A stretch of 20,711 bases of DNA, from positions 454 to 21,164 of the forward strand of contig DISD01000090.1 in the NCBI GenBank assembly GCA_002435715.1, given 5' to 3'. The notes beneath the pieces are model-generated. The model saw nothing but the letters and a program-made list of their open reading frames with translations. It ran no database searches and was not told the origin of the DNA. Positions 8,542-17,336 of this stretch are shown here, piece by piece (within the stretch, counting starts at the first letter, position 1; every line of letters starts with the position of its first letter). Source of the DNA: Rhodospirillaceae bacterium UBA6219 (GTDB lineage: Bacteria; Pseudomonadota; Alphaproteobacteria; Rhodospirillales; Magnetospirillaceae). The position numbers and the translations under genes are program-made.

Positions 8542-9927
8542 ATGAGCAGCCAAAGCCTCGTCAACGTCCCGCAGAATTCCCCGCCATCCGGGGAACCGGT
8601 TAAGACCGAGATCAAGCAATCCAGCCGGGTGTCGCGTCACTTGGCGCAAGCGGTGCAGTTGGAAGAATCCGGCACCACGCCGTTGATCCGTCTGACCATC
8701 TATCTGGCCTGCGCGGCCTGCGCCGTGTTCCTGGGCTGGAGTTCTTTGACCACGGTGGACGAAGTGGCGGTGGCCGAAGGCGAGATCCTGCCCATCGGTT
8801 CGATCAAGACCGTTCAGCACCTGGAAGGTGGCATCGTCGAGGAAATCCTGGTTAAGGAAGGCGAACTGGTGGAAGTCGGCCAGCCCATCTTGAAGCTGTC
8901 GCCGGCCCAGGCCCTGGCCGAATTGGAACAGACCCGCGCCCGCGAGATGACGCTGTTGCTGAAATCCGAGCGTTTGCGGGCCTTCGTCGAAAACCGCAAG
9001 CCCGATTTCAGTTTCGCCGGTCCGCAATACGCGTCCCTGGTGCAGGACAACACCTCCATCTATCAGGCGCAGATTCAGGCCCGTGACACCGGGCGTTCCA
9101 TCATCATGGCCCAGATCGAGCAAAAGCGCGCCGATTTGCGCCAGATGGAATCCCAGCAGAAAAGCCTGCGCGAACAGGTCAACGCCCTGGCCGAGGAAAT
9201 GAAGATCCGCGACCAATTGGTGGCCAAGGGGTTGGTGACCCGCATCACCCATCTGGACACCAAGCGTGAACTGGCCCGCGCTGAAGGCGAACTGACCCGC
9301 ATGGTTGGCCAGACGGTGACGGCGCGCGAAGCGGTGTCGGAAATGGAAAACCGCCTGATCGACAGCCAGTCGGGCCTGCAAAAGCAGAACATGGACGAAA
9401 TGGGCGTCACCATCGCCGAACTGGCCCAGGTGCAGGAAACCATCGCCCGTCTGGAAGACCGCGTCACCCGTCTGATCATCGAATCGCCGGCCAGGGGCTA
9501 TATCAAGGGCCTGACCGTCAAAAACCAAGGCGCCGTCATCCAACCGGGCGGGTTGATCAGCGAAATCGTTCCCGTCGACCAGGAAATGCGGGTCGAGGCC
9601 AAGGTTCTGCCCCGTGACGTCGGCCATCTGCGTATCGGCCAAAAGGTCCGCGTCAAGGTCACCACCTATGACTTCGCCCGCTATGGTTCGATCATGGGCA
9701 AGCTGGAACGCATTTCAGCCTCGTCCTTCCTGAACGAAAAGGGCGAGCCCTTCTTCAAGGCCAACGTCAGCTTGGACAAAAGCTATGTGGGCCCGACTCC
9801 GGGTCATTTTCAGGTGGCGCCCGGCATGACGGTGTCTGCTGAAATCATCACTGGCGACAAGACCTTGTTCCAGTACATGCTGAAACCTATCTTCACTCAG
9901 CTTCAGCAATCCTTCCACGAACGGTAA
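8542..9927 (+). CDS. HlyD-family type I secretion periplasmic adaptor
   Basis: Membrane-fusion protein that links the ABC pair to an outer-membrane channel. Of 461 residues, a cytoplasmic tail of about 48 is followed by a single TM (about 49-67). The first half of the barrel-sandwich/lipoyl fold follows (AEGEILPIGSIKTVQHLEGG, then VKEGELVEVGQPIL). Long coiled-coil helices span about 125-305, and the second lipoyl half and beta-barrel follow (ESPARGYIKGLTVKNQGAVI, then GLISEIVPVD). The ending, with PGMTVSAEIITGDKTLFQYM and LKPI, is typical of HlyD/PrtE/LapC adaptors. It starts 19 bases after the second ABC gene with only a weak GGGA, consistent with one operon. No TolC and no RTX-repeat substrate lie in the window. 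Confidence 0.93.
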   Translation: MSSQSLVNVPQNSPPSGEPVKTEIKQSSRVSRHLAQAVQLEESGTTPLIRLTIYLACAACAVFLGWSSLTTVDEVAVAEGEILPIGSIKTVQHLEGGIVEEILVKEGELVEVGQPILKLSPAQALAELEQTRAREMTLLLKSERLRAFVENRKPDFSFAGPQYASLVQDNTSIYQAQIQARDTGRSIIMAQIEQKRADLRQMESQQKSLREQVNALAEEMKIRDQLVAKGLVTRITHLDTKRELARAEGELTRMVGQTVTAREAVSEMENRLIDSQSGLQKQNMDEMGVTIAELAQVQETIARLEDRVTRLIIESPARGYIKGLTVKNQGAVIQPGGLISEIVPVDQEMRVEAKVLPRDVGHLRIGQKVRVKVTTYDFARYGSIMGKLERISASSFLNEKGEPFFKANVSLDKSYVGPTPGHFQVAPGMTVSAEIITGDKTLFQYMLKPIFTQLQQSFHER

Positions 9928-9937
9928 GCGACCCATC

Positions 9938-10645
9938 ATGAGCCAGGAAAACCCAGGCGACCAGCAGGCCCCGAAAGTCCGCGTGCCGTTTCACATCGGT
10001 GTTATGGCGCGTCTGCGTGCTTATTTCTTTGCCGGTATCCTGGTCACTGCCCCGGTGTCCATCACCTTTTACTTGGCCTGGCAGTTCATCAAGTTCATGG
10101 ACAACCAGGTCTGGCCGTTCATTCCGCCGGAATTGAACCCGCAGAACTGGGGCTTCCCCGGTTTCGGCCTGATCGTGGTGGTGGTTGGCCTGACCCTGAT
10201 CGGCATGCTGACCGCCGGTTTCGTCGGCCGTATCCTGGTGAAAATCTACGACCTGATCTTGGAACGCATGCCGGTGCTGTCGGGCATCTATTCCGCGGTG
10301 AAGCAGATTTTCGAAACCATGCTGGCGCAAAAGGCCAATGCCTTTCGCGAAGTGGCGCTGATCGAATATCCCCGTCAGGGCATCTGGACCATGGCTTTCA
10401 TCACCGGCACCTCACGCGGCGAGATCGCCACCATGTTTGACGATGACATGGTCAACGTCTTCGTGCCGACCACCCCCAACCCGACTTCGGGTTTTCTGCT
10501 GTTCCTGCCGCGCCAGGACGTGCGGGTCCTGGACATGAGCGTGGAAGAGGGGCTGAAGATGGTCATTTCCACCGGTATCTTGGTGCCGCCGCATCGCAAG
10601 GCGCTGGCCCAGCAACCGGAACTGGACCTGGTTACCCCGACCTAA
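9938..10645 (+). CDS. DUF502 family inner-membrane protein
   Basis: Conserved membrane protein of unknown biochemical role, 235 residues. Two helices are visible at about 29-51 (YFFAGILVTAPVSITFYLAW) and 76-98 (GLIVVVVGLTLIGMLTAGFV). The family-typical segment PVLSGIYSAVKQIFETM follows, then a soluble C-terminal half with VNVFVPTTPNPTSGFLLFLP and MVISTGILVPP. Length and motif order fit DUF502. The gene starts 10 bases after the adaptor stop codon, so it may be co-transcribed with the secretion operon, but the family is widely conserved without such operons and functional linkage should not be assumed. Its last 14 bases overlap the 3' end of convergent recG. A homologue of this family lies near recG in other alphaproteobacteria, as recalled from general knowledge. 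Confidence 0.9.
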   Translation: MSQENPGDQQAPKVRVPFHIGVMARLRAYFFAGILVTAPVSITFYLAWQFIKFMDNQVWPFIPPELNPQNWGFPGFGLIVVVVGLTLIGMLTAGFVGRILVKIYDLILERMPVLSGIYSAVKQIFETMLAQKANAFREVALIEYPRQGIWTMAFITGTSRGEIATMFDDDMVNVFVPTTPNPTSGFLLFLPRQDVRVLDMSVEEGLKMVISTGILVPPHRKALAQQPELDLVTPT

Positions 10646-12713
10646 GGGTATGGACGGCGCCGTCGCGCTCGAACAGATACAACAATATGCGCAAAGCCTG
10701 ACCACGCTCGCTTTGCAGTTCCGGGTCACGGGCCAGGATCAGCGCCGCGTCGTCGCGAGCGGCGGCCAGCAATTCGCCATGGATGGTCAAATCGGCCAGC
10801 TTGAATTCCGGCAGGCCGCTTTGCCGTGTTCCCAGGATTTCGCCACCGCCGCGCAGGCGCAAATCTTCTTCGGCGATGACGAAACCGTCTTCGGTGGCGC
10901 GCATGATTTCCAGCCGCGCCTTGGAGTTTTCCGACAGCGGCGAATCGTAAAGCAGCAAGCAAGAAGACGCCCCGCTGCCACGCCCAACCCGCCCGCGCAA
11001 CTGGTGCAACTGGGCCAGACCAAAGCGTTCAGCGTGTTCGATGACCATGATGGTGGCTTCGGGGACGTTGACGCCGACCTCGATCACCGTGGTCGCCACC
11101 AGGACGGACAACTCGCCGCTGGCGAAATCGGCCATCACCTTGTCCTTGGCTGGACCTTTCATCTTGCCGTGGACCAGCCCGACACGGGCACCGAACAATT
11201 GTTCCAGGTGACGATGGCGTTCTTCCGCCGCCGCCAGGTCCGACGTTTCCGAATCTTCCACCAACGGGCAGACCCAATAGACCCTGGCGCCGCCATTGAT
11301 GGCGCGGCCGACACCGTCGATGACGTCATCCATGCGCGCCAGCGGCAACACCCGGGTGCTGACCGGCTGACGTCCCGGCGGCTTTTCATCCAGGCGCGAC
11401 GAATCCATATCACCATAGCTGGTCAGCAAAAGCGTGCGTGGAATGGGGGTGGCGGTCATCACCAGCATGTCCACCGCCTGTCCCTTGGACGCCAGTTCCA
11501 GACGCTGATGCACGCCGAAACGATGTTGTTCGTCGATGACGGCAAAGGCCAGATCGGCGTAAGCGACGTCTTCTTGGAAAAGCGCATGGGTGCCGATCAG
11601 GATGTGGATGGCCCCCGATGCCAGATCGGCCAGGATGGCGTCGCGGGCTTTTCCCTTGTCGCGGCCGGTCAGAAGCGCGACACGCAGCCCGGCCTTTTCC
11701 ACCAAGGGGCCGATGGTTTCGAAATGCTGGCGGGCCAGGATTTCGGTCGGTGCCATCAGCGCCGCCTGGGCGCCTGATTCCACCGCGTTCAGCATGGCCA
11801 ACAGTGCCACCACCGTCTTGCCGCTTCCCACGTCGCCTTGTAACAGACGCAGCATACGCAACGGTTCGACCATGTCGGCGTCGATTTCGGCCAGCGACCG
11901 GGTTTGCGCCCCGGTCAGGGCAAAGGGCAGGGCGGCCATCACCAGGGGCCGCAGATGGGTGGATACCGGGATGGCGCGGCCCTTCAGCTTACGCATATGG
12001 GCACGCACCATCATCAGCGCCAATTGGTTGGCCAATAGCTCGTCAAAGGCCAGACGGCGGCGCGCCGGGCTGTCCTCGGTGATGGCCTGTTCCGATTGCG
12101 GCAGGTGCAGCGTGTTCAGCGCCTGATGCCAATCGGGCCAGTTCTGGCGGGCGAACCACGCCGGGTCCTGCCATTCCGGCAGATCCGGGGCTTTTTCCAA
12201 GGCGCCGCGCACCGTCTTCGCCACCATCTTGGCACTCAGGCCACCGGTCAGCGGATAGATGGCTTCGATCCCCATCACTTTGTCGCGGTCGGCCAGGGGG
12301 ACCACGTGGTCGGGATGGGTGATCTGGATGTCGTTGTTGAAATGTTCGACCACGCCGCTGACCACCCGCCACTCGCCTTCCGGCAATTGCCGACGCAGCC
12401 AATCCTCGCGGGCATGGAAGAACACCAGATGGGCGGAACCGGTTTCGTCGCTGACCCGCACCCGATAGGGCCGCTTGGGGCTGTTGGACGGGAAGTGGGC
12501 GTCCACCAAAACCGTGATGGTCGCCACCTTGCCGGCGGGCGCGTCCGCCAGTTTGGGCGAAAAACGCCGATCGATGACCCCGGACGGCAGGTGCCACAGC
12601 AAATCGACCACCTTGGGTCCGGCCAAACGTTCATACAGCGGCGCCAATTTGGGGCCGATGCCGGGCAGGGTGCCGATGGGGGCGAACAACGGGTTCAGCA
12701 GGCTGGGGCGCAT
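10632..12713 (-). CDS. recG: ATP-dependent DNA helicase RecG
   Basis: Double-strand DNA translocase that regresses stalled replication forks and acts on branched intermediates. Of 693 residues, the N-terminal wedge/OB-fold region covers about 1-230 (LPGIGPKLAPLYERL, LLWHLPSGVIDRR, then VRVSDETGSAHLVFFHARED). The superfamily 2 helicase core has Walker A GDVGSGKT (293-300), DEQH (394-397) within VIDEQHRFGVHQR, and TATPIPRTL. It also has the RecG-type GRVGRGSGASSCLLLYDS and ends with RLRGGGEILGTRQSGLPEF. Length and motif order are normal for RecG. The start is the ATG at 12713, preceded by no clear Shine-Dalgarno. It is divergent from sdhE-mfd with about 105 bp between starts, grouping two DNA-repair translocases of the same helicase subfamily, a pairing known in alphaproteobacteria. 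Confidence 0.97.
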   Translation of the reverse strand: MRPSLLNPLFAPIGTLPGIGPKLAPLYERLAGPKVVDLLWHLPSGVIDRRFSPKLADAPAGKVATITVLVDAHFPSNSPKRPYRVRVSDETGSAHLVFFHAREDWLRRQLPEGEWRVVSGVVEHFNNDIQITHPDHVVPLADRDKVMGIEAIYPLTGGLSAKMVAKTVRGALEKAPDLPEWQDPAWFARQNWPDWHQALNTLHLPQSEQAITEDSPARRRLAFDELLANQLALMMVRAHMRKLKGRAIPVSTHLRPLVMAALPFALTGAQTRSLAEIDADMVEPLRMLRLLQGDVGSGKTVVALLAMLNAVESGAQAALMAPTEILARQHFETIGPLVEKAGLRVALLTGRDKGKARDAILADLASGAIHILIGTHALFQEDVAYADLAFAVIDEQHRFGVHQRLELASKGQAVDMLVMTATPIPRTLLLTSYGDMDSSRLDEKPPGRQPVSTRVLPLARMDDVIDGVGRAINGGARVYWVCPLVEDSETSDLAAAEERHRHLEQLFGARVGLVHGKMKGPAKDKVMADFASGELSVLVATTVIEVGVNVPEATIMVIEHAERFGLAQLHQLRGRVGRGSGASSCLLLYDSPLSENSKARLEIMRATEDGFVIAEEDLRLRGGGEILGTRQSGLPEFKLADLTIHGELLAAARDDAALILARDPELQSERGQALRILLYLFERDGAVHTLRSG

Positions 12714-12732
12714 GAAAAAGGCCGGTTGGTGG

Positions 12733-12761
12733 CTGACAGACGGGCGGGAACGCTCTATATC
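12733..12761 (+). promoter_or_regulatory. Probable sigma-70 type promoter for sdhE-mfd
   Basis: In the divergent recG/sdhE gap, CTGACA (12733-12738, 5 of 6 to TTGACA) is followed after 17 bases by TATATC (12756-12761, 4 of 6 to TATAAT). The expected start of transcription is about 12768, leaving a leader of about 50 bases before the sdhE ATG. Position and spacing are good; no operator was recognised. Confidence 0.5.
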
Positions 12762-12818
12762 CTAGTGCGTGAAGGCCGCCAAGGCCAGGGACCACGATTA
12801 TGGAAGTCCAGGCTTACG

Positions 12819-13082
12819 ATGGAAGCACGATTGAAGCGTCTGATGTTCCGCGCCCACCACATGGGCTCGAACGAAAACGACATCTTGTTCGGCGGCTTCG
12901 CCGAGAAATATCTGGCCAGCTTGACTCCTGATCAGGTCGACCGCTTCGAGACCTTGATCGCCGAGCCCGACACCGATCTGTTCAATTGGGTGACCAACAA
13001 GGCCGACGTGCCGGAACAATTCGACCATGACGTCATGGCCATGATTAAGAAGTTCGTTCAAAACGAAGCTGCATGCGCTTGA
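12819..13082 (+). CDS. sdhE: FAD assembly factor SdhE (DUF339)
   Basis: Small soluble factor that promotes covalent attachment of FAD to the succinate dehydrogenase flavoprotein SdhA. The 87 residues show the family pattern: KRLMFRAHHMGSNENDILFG, then GFAEKYLASL, then EPDTDLFNWVTNKADVP. The functional RGxxE motif reads MGSNE here: Gly16 and Glu19 are kept but the Arg at 15 is Met. The frame is open far upstream across antisense recG, but that extension is spurious; the ATG at 12819 gives the usual family length and has AGG 7 bases before it. The gene overlaps the mfd start by 10 bases, so the two are probably translationally coupled. A position beside recG/mfd is common in alphaproteobacteria. 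Confidence 0.88.
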   Translation: MEARLKRLMFRAHHMGSNENDILFGGFAEKYLASLTPDQVDRFETLIAEPDTDLFNWVTNKADVPEQFDHDVMAMIKKFVQNEAACA

Positions 13083-16000
13083 TTAATATAAAGAACATCA
13101 CCGATTTTTCCGGCCGTCATAATCTGGCCGGAGCCCCCGAAGGCGTCGATGCCTTGGCCCTGGCCGAACTGGCCCAGGCCTGGGCTGGCCGTGACGTGCT
13201 GTATGTGGCGCGTGATGATGCCCGCATGGCCCGCATGGGGGAAATGCTGGCCTTCTTCGCCCCCGACATCGAGGTGGTGGACATTCCCGCCTGGGATTGC
13301 GTGCCCTATGACCGGGTGTCGCCCCATGTGGATGTGGTGGCGCGGCGCATCGATTCCCTGTGTCGTTTGTCGCATGGGCCGGGGCAGGGGCCGCGGGTGG
13401 TGCTGACCTCGGTGGCGGCCTTGGTGCAGCGCGTGCCGCCGCGACAGGTTCTGGCCCATTCCAGCTTTGCCGCGCAAGTGGGCGGGCGGCTGGATGTGGA
13501 CCACGTCATCGGCTTTTTGAACCGCAACGGCTATGGCCGCACCGACACGGTGATGGAGCCGGGCGAATATGCGGTGCGCGGCGGTATCTTGGATTTGTTC
13601 CCGCCGGGAACGCCGGAACCGGTGCGCCTGGATTTTTTCGGCGACGACCTGGAAAGTATCCGCTCGTTCGACCCCATGAGCCAACGCACCACCGGGCAAT
13701 TGCAAAGCTTCGCCTTGGCCCCGGTGTCGGAAGTGATCCTGGACGACGAATCCATTGCCCGGTTCCGCAGCGGTTACCGCGAATTGTTCGGCGTGGTCAG
13801 CAGCGCCGACCCGCTTTACGAATCGGTGTCGCAGGGCATCAAATTCACCGGCATGGAACACTGGCTGCCGTTGTTCCATGACGGCATGGACACGCTTTTC
13901 GCCTATGTGCCCGACGCTTTGGCGGTGTTGGATCATCAGGTGGACGAGGCGCGTGACGCCCGTCACGCTTTGATCTTGGAATATTACGAGGCACGGCGCA
14001 CCATCACCGGTGCCGGTCTGGCCGAATCGGGCATGGTTTATCACCCGCTGCCGCCCAATCGCCTTTATCTGGAAACCGAGGAATGGAACCGCCTGCTGGC
14101 GGTGCGGCCCTGTCTGGCGCTGTCACCGTTCGCGGCGACGGAAGAGGGCGGCGCTGAAGCCGGCGGCCGCATGGGGCGCGATTTCGCCGATATCCGTGCC
14201 CGGCCCGACGGCAACGTCTATGAAGCCCTGCGCCAGCATGCCGCCCAGGAAAGCCGTCGGGTGGTGTTGGCGGCGTGGAGCGCCGGGTCGCGTGATCGCC
14301 TGTCCCACGTCCTGGCCGATCATGCCATGAAGCCGGTCCTGGTGGACAGCTGGGCCGAGGCGCTTGAGACATCGGCCAAGTCCTTGCCCATGGTGGTGTT
14401 GGGCCTGGATCACGGTTTCACCACGGCTGATTTCTGTATCGTCACCGAACAGGACCTGCTGGGCGACCGTCTGGCCCGTCCGGCCAAGAAAAAGCGCAAG
14501 GGCGCCCAGTTCATCGCCGAGGCCTCGGCCCTGTCCGAAGGCGATCTGGTGGTCCATCTGGAACATGGCATCGGCCGTTATGACGGGCTGGTGACGCTGC
14601 AGGTCTCGGGCGCGCCCCATGATTGCCTGCGGGTGATCTATGACGGCGGCGACAAGCTGTTCGTGCCGGTGGAAAACATCGAGGTCCTGACCCGTTACGG
14701 CTCGGAACAGGCCGGCGCCCAGTTGGACCGCCTGGGCGGCGCCGCTTGGCAGGCCCGCAAGGCCAAGCTGAAGAAGCGCATCCGCGACATGGCCGAACAA
14801 TTGATCGCCATCGCCGCCCAACGCCAGTTGCGCAAATCGGAAAGCCTGTCGCCGCCGGAAGGGTTGTGGGACGAATTCTGCGCCCGTTTCCCCTATGCCG
14901 AGACCGAGGACCAGGCCCGCGCCATCGAGGATACCGTGGCCGATCTGGGATCGGGCCGTCCCATGGACCGTCTGGTCTGCGGCGACGTGGGTTTCGGCAA
15001 GACCGAAGTGGCCATGCGCGCCGCTTTCGTTGCCGCCATGTCCGGCATGCAGGTGGCGGTGGTGGTGCCGACCACGCTTTTGGCGCGCCAGCATTACCGT
15101 AATTTCGCCGAACGCTTCAAAGGCTTGCCGCTGCAGGTCGAACAGCTCTCGCGCCTGGTCACCGCCAAGCATGCGACACAGGTCAAGGCCGGTCTGGCCG
15201 ACGGGTCGGTGGACATCGTCGTCGGCACCCATGCGGTGTTGGCCAAGTCCATCAACTTCAAACGTCTGGGCCTGTTGATCATCGACGAGGAACAGCATTT
15301 CGGCGTCAGCCACAAGGAACGCCTGAAGCAGCTGAAATCCGACGTCCACGTGCTGACGCTGACGGCGACGCCCATCCCGCGCACCCTGCAGCTGGCGCTG
15401 ACCGGGGTGAAGGAAATGAGTGTCATCGCCACACCGCCGGTGGACCGTTTGGTGGTGCGCACCTTCGTGTTGCCGTTCGATCCGGTGGTGATGCGCGAAG
15501 CCATTTTGCGCGAACGTTATCGCGGTGGTCAGGTGTTCTACGTCTGCCCGCGTCTGGCCGACATCGACCGGGTCGCCGACCGGTTGGCCAAGCTGGTCCC
15601 CGAGGTCAAATGCGCCGTCGCCCATGGGCGACTGACGCCGACCGAATTGGAAGAGGTGATGACCGCCTTCGGTGACAAGCAGTACGACGTGCTGCTGTCC
15701 ACCAACATCATCGAATCCGGCCTGGATATGCCGTCGGTCAACACGCTGATCATCCACCGTGCCGACATGTTCGGCCTGGGCCAGTTGTACCAGCTGCGTG
15801 GTCGCGTCGGGCGCGGCAAGACCCGGGGCTACGCCTATTTCACCCTGCCCACCGACAAGGTACTGTCGAAAGCCGCCGAAAAGCGCCTGCACGTCATGCA
15901 GACGCTCGATTCCTTGGGCGCCGGTTTCCAGCTGGCCAGCCACGATTTGGATATCCGCGGCGCCGGCAATCTGCTGGGCGAGGAACAATCGGGTCATATC

Positions 16001-16543
16001 CGCGAAGTGGGTATCGAGCTTTATCAGCAATTGATCGAGGAAGCGGTCGCCGCCGCCAAGGGCGGCGAGGACCAGATCGCCATCGAAGAATGGTCGCCGC
16101 AGATCACCCTGGGCACCCCGGTGCTGATCCCGGAAACCTATGTGGCCGATCTGTCGGTCCGCTTGTCGCTGTATCGCCGTATCGCCACCTTGGCCGACCG
16201 CGAGGAAATCGATCAACTGGCCGCAGAATTGGTCGACCGTTTCGGCAAGATGCCGCCTGAAGTCGAGAATTTGCTGGAAGTGGTGGCGGTCAAGGCGCTT
16301 TGCAAACAAGCCGGCATTGAAAAGGTCGACGCCGGCCCCAAGGGTGCGGTGGTCACCTTCCGTGGCAACAGCTTCGGCAATCCCATGGGGCTGGTGCAGT
16401 ACATCGCCCAGCAGGGTGGGGCGGCCAAGCTGCGTCCCGACCACAAGCTGGTCTTCGTCCGCGCCTGGGATGAGCCGGCCAAGCGGGTCAAACTGGTGCA
16501 GAAACTGATGGGTAAGCTGGTGGAAATCGCCAAGGCAGCGTGA
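13073..16543 (+). CDS. mfd: Transcription-repair coupling factor Mfd
   Basis: DNA translocase that displaces RNA polymerase stalled at lesions and recruits UvrA. Of 1156 residues, the UvrB-homology region covers the first ~330 (DIEVVDIPAWDCVPYDRVSP, GGILDLFPPGTPEPVRLDFF). The RNA polymerase interaction domain starts near 488 (EGDLVVHLEHGIGRYDGL). The RecG-like motor has Walker A GDVGFGKT (637-644), DEEQH (738-742), TATPIPRTL and GRVGRGKTRGYAYF, with LDIRGAGNLLGEEQSGHI after it. The C-terminal UvrA-masking domain (YVADLSVRLSLYRRIA, then VDRFGKMPPEVENLL) runs to the end. The ATG overlaps the end of sdhE. Full family length with no missing motif. Confidence 0.98.
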   Translation: MRLINIKNITDFSGRHNLAGAPEGVDALALAELAQAWAGRDVLYVARDDARMARMGEMLAFFAPDIEVVDIPAWDCVPYDRVSPHVDVVARRIDSLCRLSHGPGQGPRVVLTSVAALVQRVPPRQVLAHSSFAAQVGGRLDVDHVIGFLNRNGYGRTDTVMEPGEYAVRGGILDLFPPGTPEPVRLDFFGDDLESIRSFDPMSQRTTGQLQSFALAPVSEVILDDESIARFRSGYRELFGVVSSADPLYESVSQGIKFTGMEHWLPLFHDGMDTLFAYVPDALAVLDHQVDEARDARHALILEYYEARRTITGAGLAESGMVYHPLPPNRLYLETEEWNRLLAVRPCLALSPFAATEEGGAEAGGRMGRDFADIRARPDGNVYEALRQHAAQESRRVVLAAWSAGSRDRLSHVLADHAMKPVLVDSWAEALETSAKSLPMVVLGLDHGFTTADFCIVTEQDLLGDRLARPAKKKRKGAQFIAEASALSEGDLVVHLEHGIGRYDGLVTLQVSGAPHDCLRVIYDGGDKLFVPVENIEVLTRYGSEQAGAQLDRLGGAAWQARKAKLKKRIRDMAEQLIAIAAQRQLRKSESLSPPEGLWDEFCARFPYAETEDQARAIEDTVADLGSGRPMDRLVCGDVGFGKTEVAMRAAFVAAMSGMQVAVVVPTTLLARQHYRNFAERFKGLPLQVEQLSRLVTAKHATQVKAGLADGSVDIVVGTHAVLAKSINFKRLGLLIIDEEQHFGVSHKERLKQLKSDVHVLTLTATPIPRTLQLALTGVKEMSVIATPPVDRLVVRTFVLPFDPVVMREAILRERYRGGQVFYVCPRLADIDRVADRLAKLVPEVKCAVAHGRLTPTELEEVMTAFGDKQYDVLLSTNIIESGLDMPSVNTLIIHRADMFGLGQLYQLRGRVGRGKTRGYAYFTLPTDKVLSKAAEKRLHVMQTLDSLGAGFQLASHDLDIRGAGNLLGEEQSGHIREVGIELYQQLIEEAVAAAKGGEDQIAIEEWSPQITLGTPVLIPETYVADLSVRLSLYRRIATLADREEIDQLAAELVDRFGKMPPEVENLLEVVAVKALCKQAGIEKVDAGPKGAVVTFRGNSFGNPMGLVQYIAQQGGAAKLRPDHKLVFVRAWDEPAKRVKLVQKLMGKLVEIAKAA

Positions 16544-16555
16544 TTGATGCCAGAT

Positions 16556-16672
16556 ACGGGCGCTCGCCCGTGCCCGATTGGGGCCTTGGCCCCAAACCCC
16601 ATGTGATTTTATCGATAAAAGGAACCGAGGTTTGGAGGCTTAGTCTCCAAACGGGGCTGGGGCGGCGGCCCC
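16556..16672. repeat. Cluster of five inverted repeats in the mfd/dsbA-like convergent gap
   Basis: The 131-bp gap between two converging genes is packed with hairpins. ACGGGCG/CGCCCGT is at 16556-16571. TTGGGGCC/GGCCCCAA is at 16578-16595. The perfect 14-base palindrome TTTTATCGATAAAA is at 16607-16620. GTTTGGAG/CTCCAAAC is at 16630-16652 and extends two more pairs inward to a TTA loop. GGGGC/GCCCC is at 16659-16672. None has a clean U tract, so they are more likely mRNA 3'-end stabilisers or a bidirectional stop than one classic terminator. Confidence 0.7.
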
Positions 16673-16674
16673 AT

Positions 16675-17325
16675 TCAGCACGACAGCGCCAGTTCCGATT
16701 CCGATTGTCGGGCGATGTCGATCAAGCGCAACAGGATGTCGGGTTCCTGGGCCCCGGCCAGGGCATAGGACCCGTCCAGGATCAGGCAGGGCACACCATT
16801 GACCCCTTGACGATGGGCACGGGCATTGTCGTTCAGCACCGCCGCCACGTCGGCGTCCGTGCGCAGATACTCTTCCAGATCCTGGCCCGGCAGCCCCAAT
16901 TTTTCGCCGATCAAGGTCAGGACCGGGATCAGGCCGATATCCTGACCTTCGATGAAATAGGCCTGGTACAAGGCTTCCACCACTTCGGATTGCCGGTTGA
17001 AGTCGCCGGCGAAGCGGATCAAACGGTGCGAATTCAAGGTGTTGGGGGCCCGAGTGATGCGGTCGAAGGCAAATTCGATGCCTTCGGCGGCGCCGGCGCT
17101 GGCCACGGCGGCATGAATACGGTTGACCCGGGCCGGTCCGCCGAATTTACGGTCCAGATAGGACCGGCGGTCGATGCCTTCCGGCGGGATGTCGGGGTTC
17201 AGCAGGAATGGACGCCAGGTGATCTCGGTGCGCGTGCCGGGGCGTTGGGCCAAGGCGCGTTCGAAACGGCGCTTGCCCACATAGCACCAAGGACAGACGG
17301 TGTCGAAAATGAATTCGATCCTCAC
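16675..17325 (-). CDS. DsbA-family oxidoreductase, FrnE / 2-hydroxychromene-2-carboxylate isomerase-like
   Basis: Thioredoxin-fold protein with an inserted helical domain, probably a cytoplasmic thiol oxidoreductase since no signal peptide is seen. The 216 residues begin MRIEFIFDTVCPWCYVGKRR, placing the CxxC pair CPWC at 11-14. Family features follow: WRPFLLNPDIPPEG, NTLNSHRLIRFA, an EALYQAYFIEGQDI helix, and the cis-Pro loop NGVPCLILDGSYALAGAQEP. The residue after the cis-Pro is Cys rather than the more usual Thr or Phe, and the protein ends in another Cys. GTG start at 17325 with a good AAGGA 8 bases upstream that overlaps the stop of the preceding PleD-like gene, so the two form an operon. 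Substrate unknown; true isomerase activity is less likely given the intact CPWC. Confidence 0.88.
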   Translation of the reverse strand: MRIEFIFDTVCPWCYVGKRRFERALAQRPGTRTEITWRPFLLNPDIPPEGIDRRSYLDRKFGGPARVNRIHAAVASAGAAEGIEFAFDRITRAPNTLNSHRLIRFAGDFNRQSEVVEALYQAYFIEGQDIGLIPVLTLIGEKLGLPGQDLEEYLRTDADVAAVLNDNARAHRQGVNGVPCLILDGSYALAGAQEPDILLRLIDIARQSESELALSC

Positions 17326-17336
17326 GGGGGCAGTCC

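Noticed and set aside
12096..12818. Upstream extension of the sdhE frame across recG
   Set aside because: It would give a 328-residue protein whose first 240 residues are antisense recG; SdhE proteins are 80-100 residues and the internal ATG has a ribosome site.
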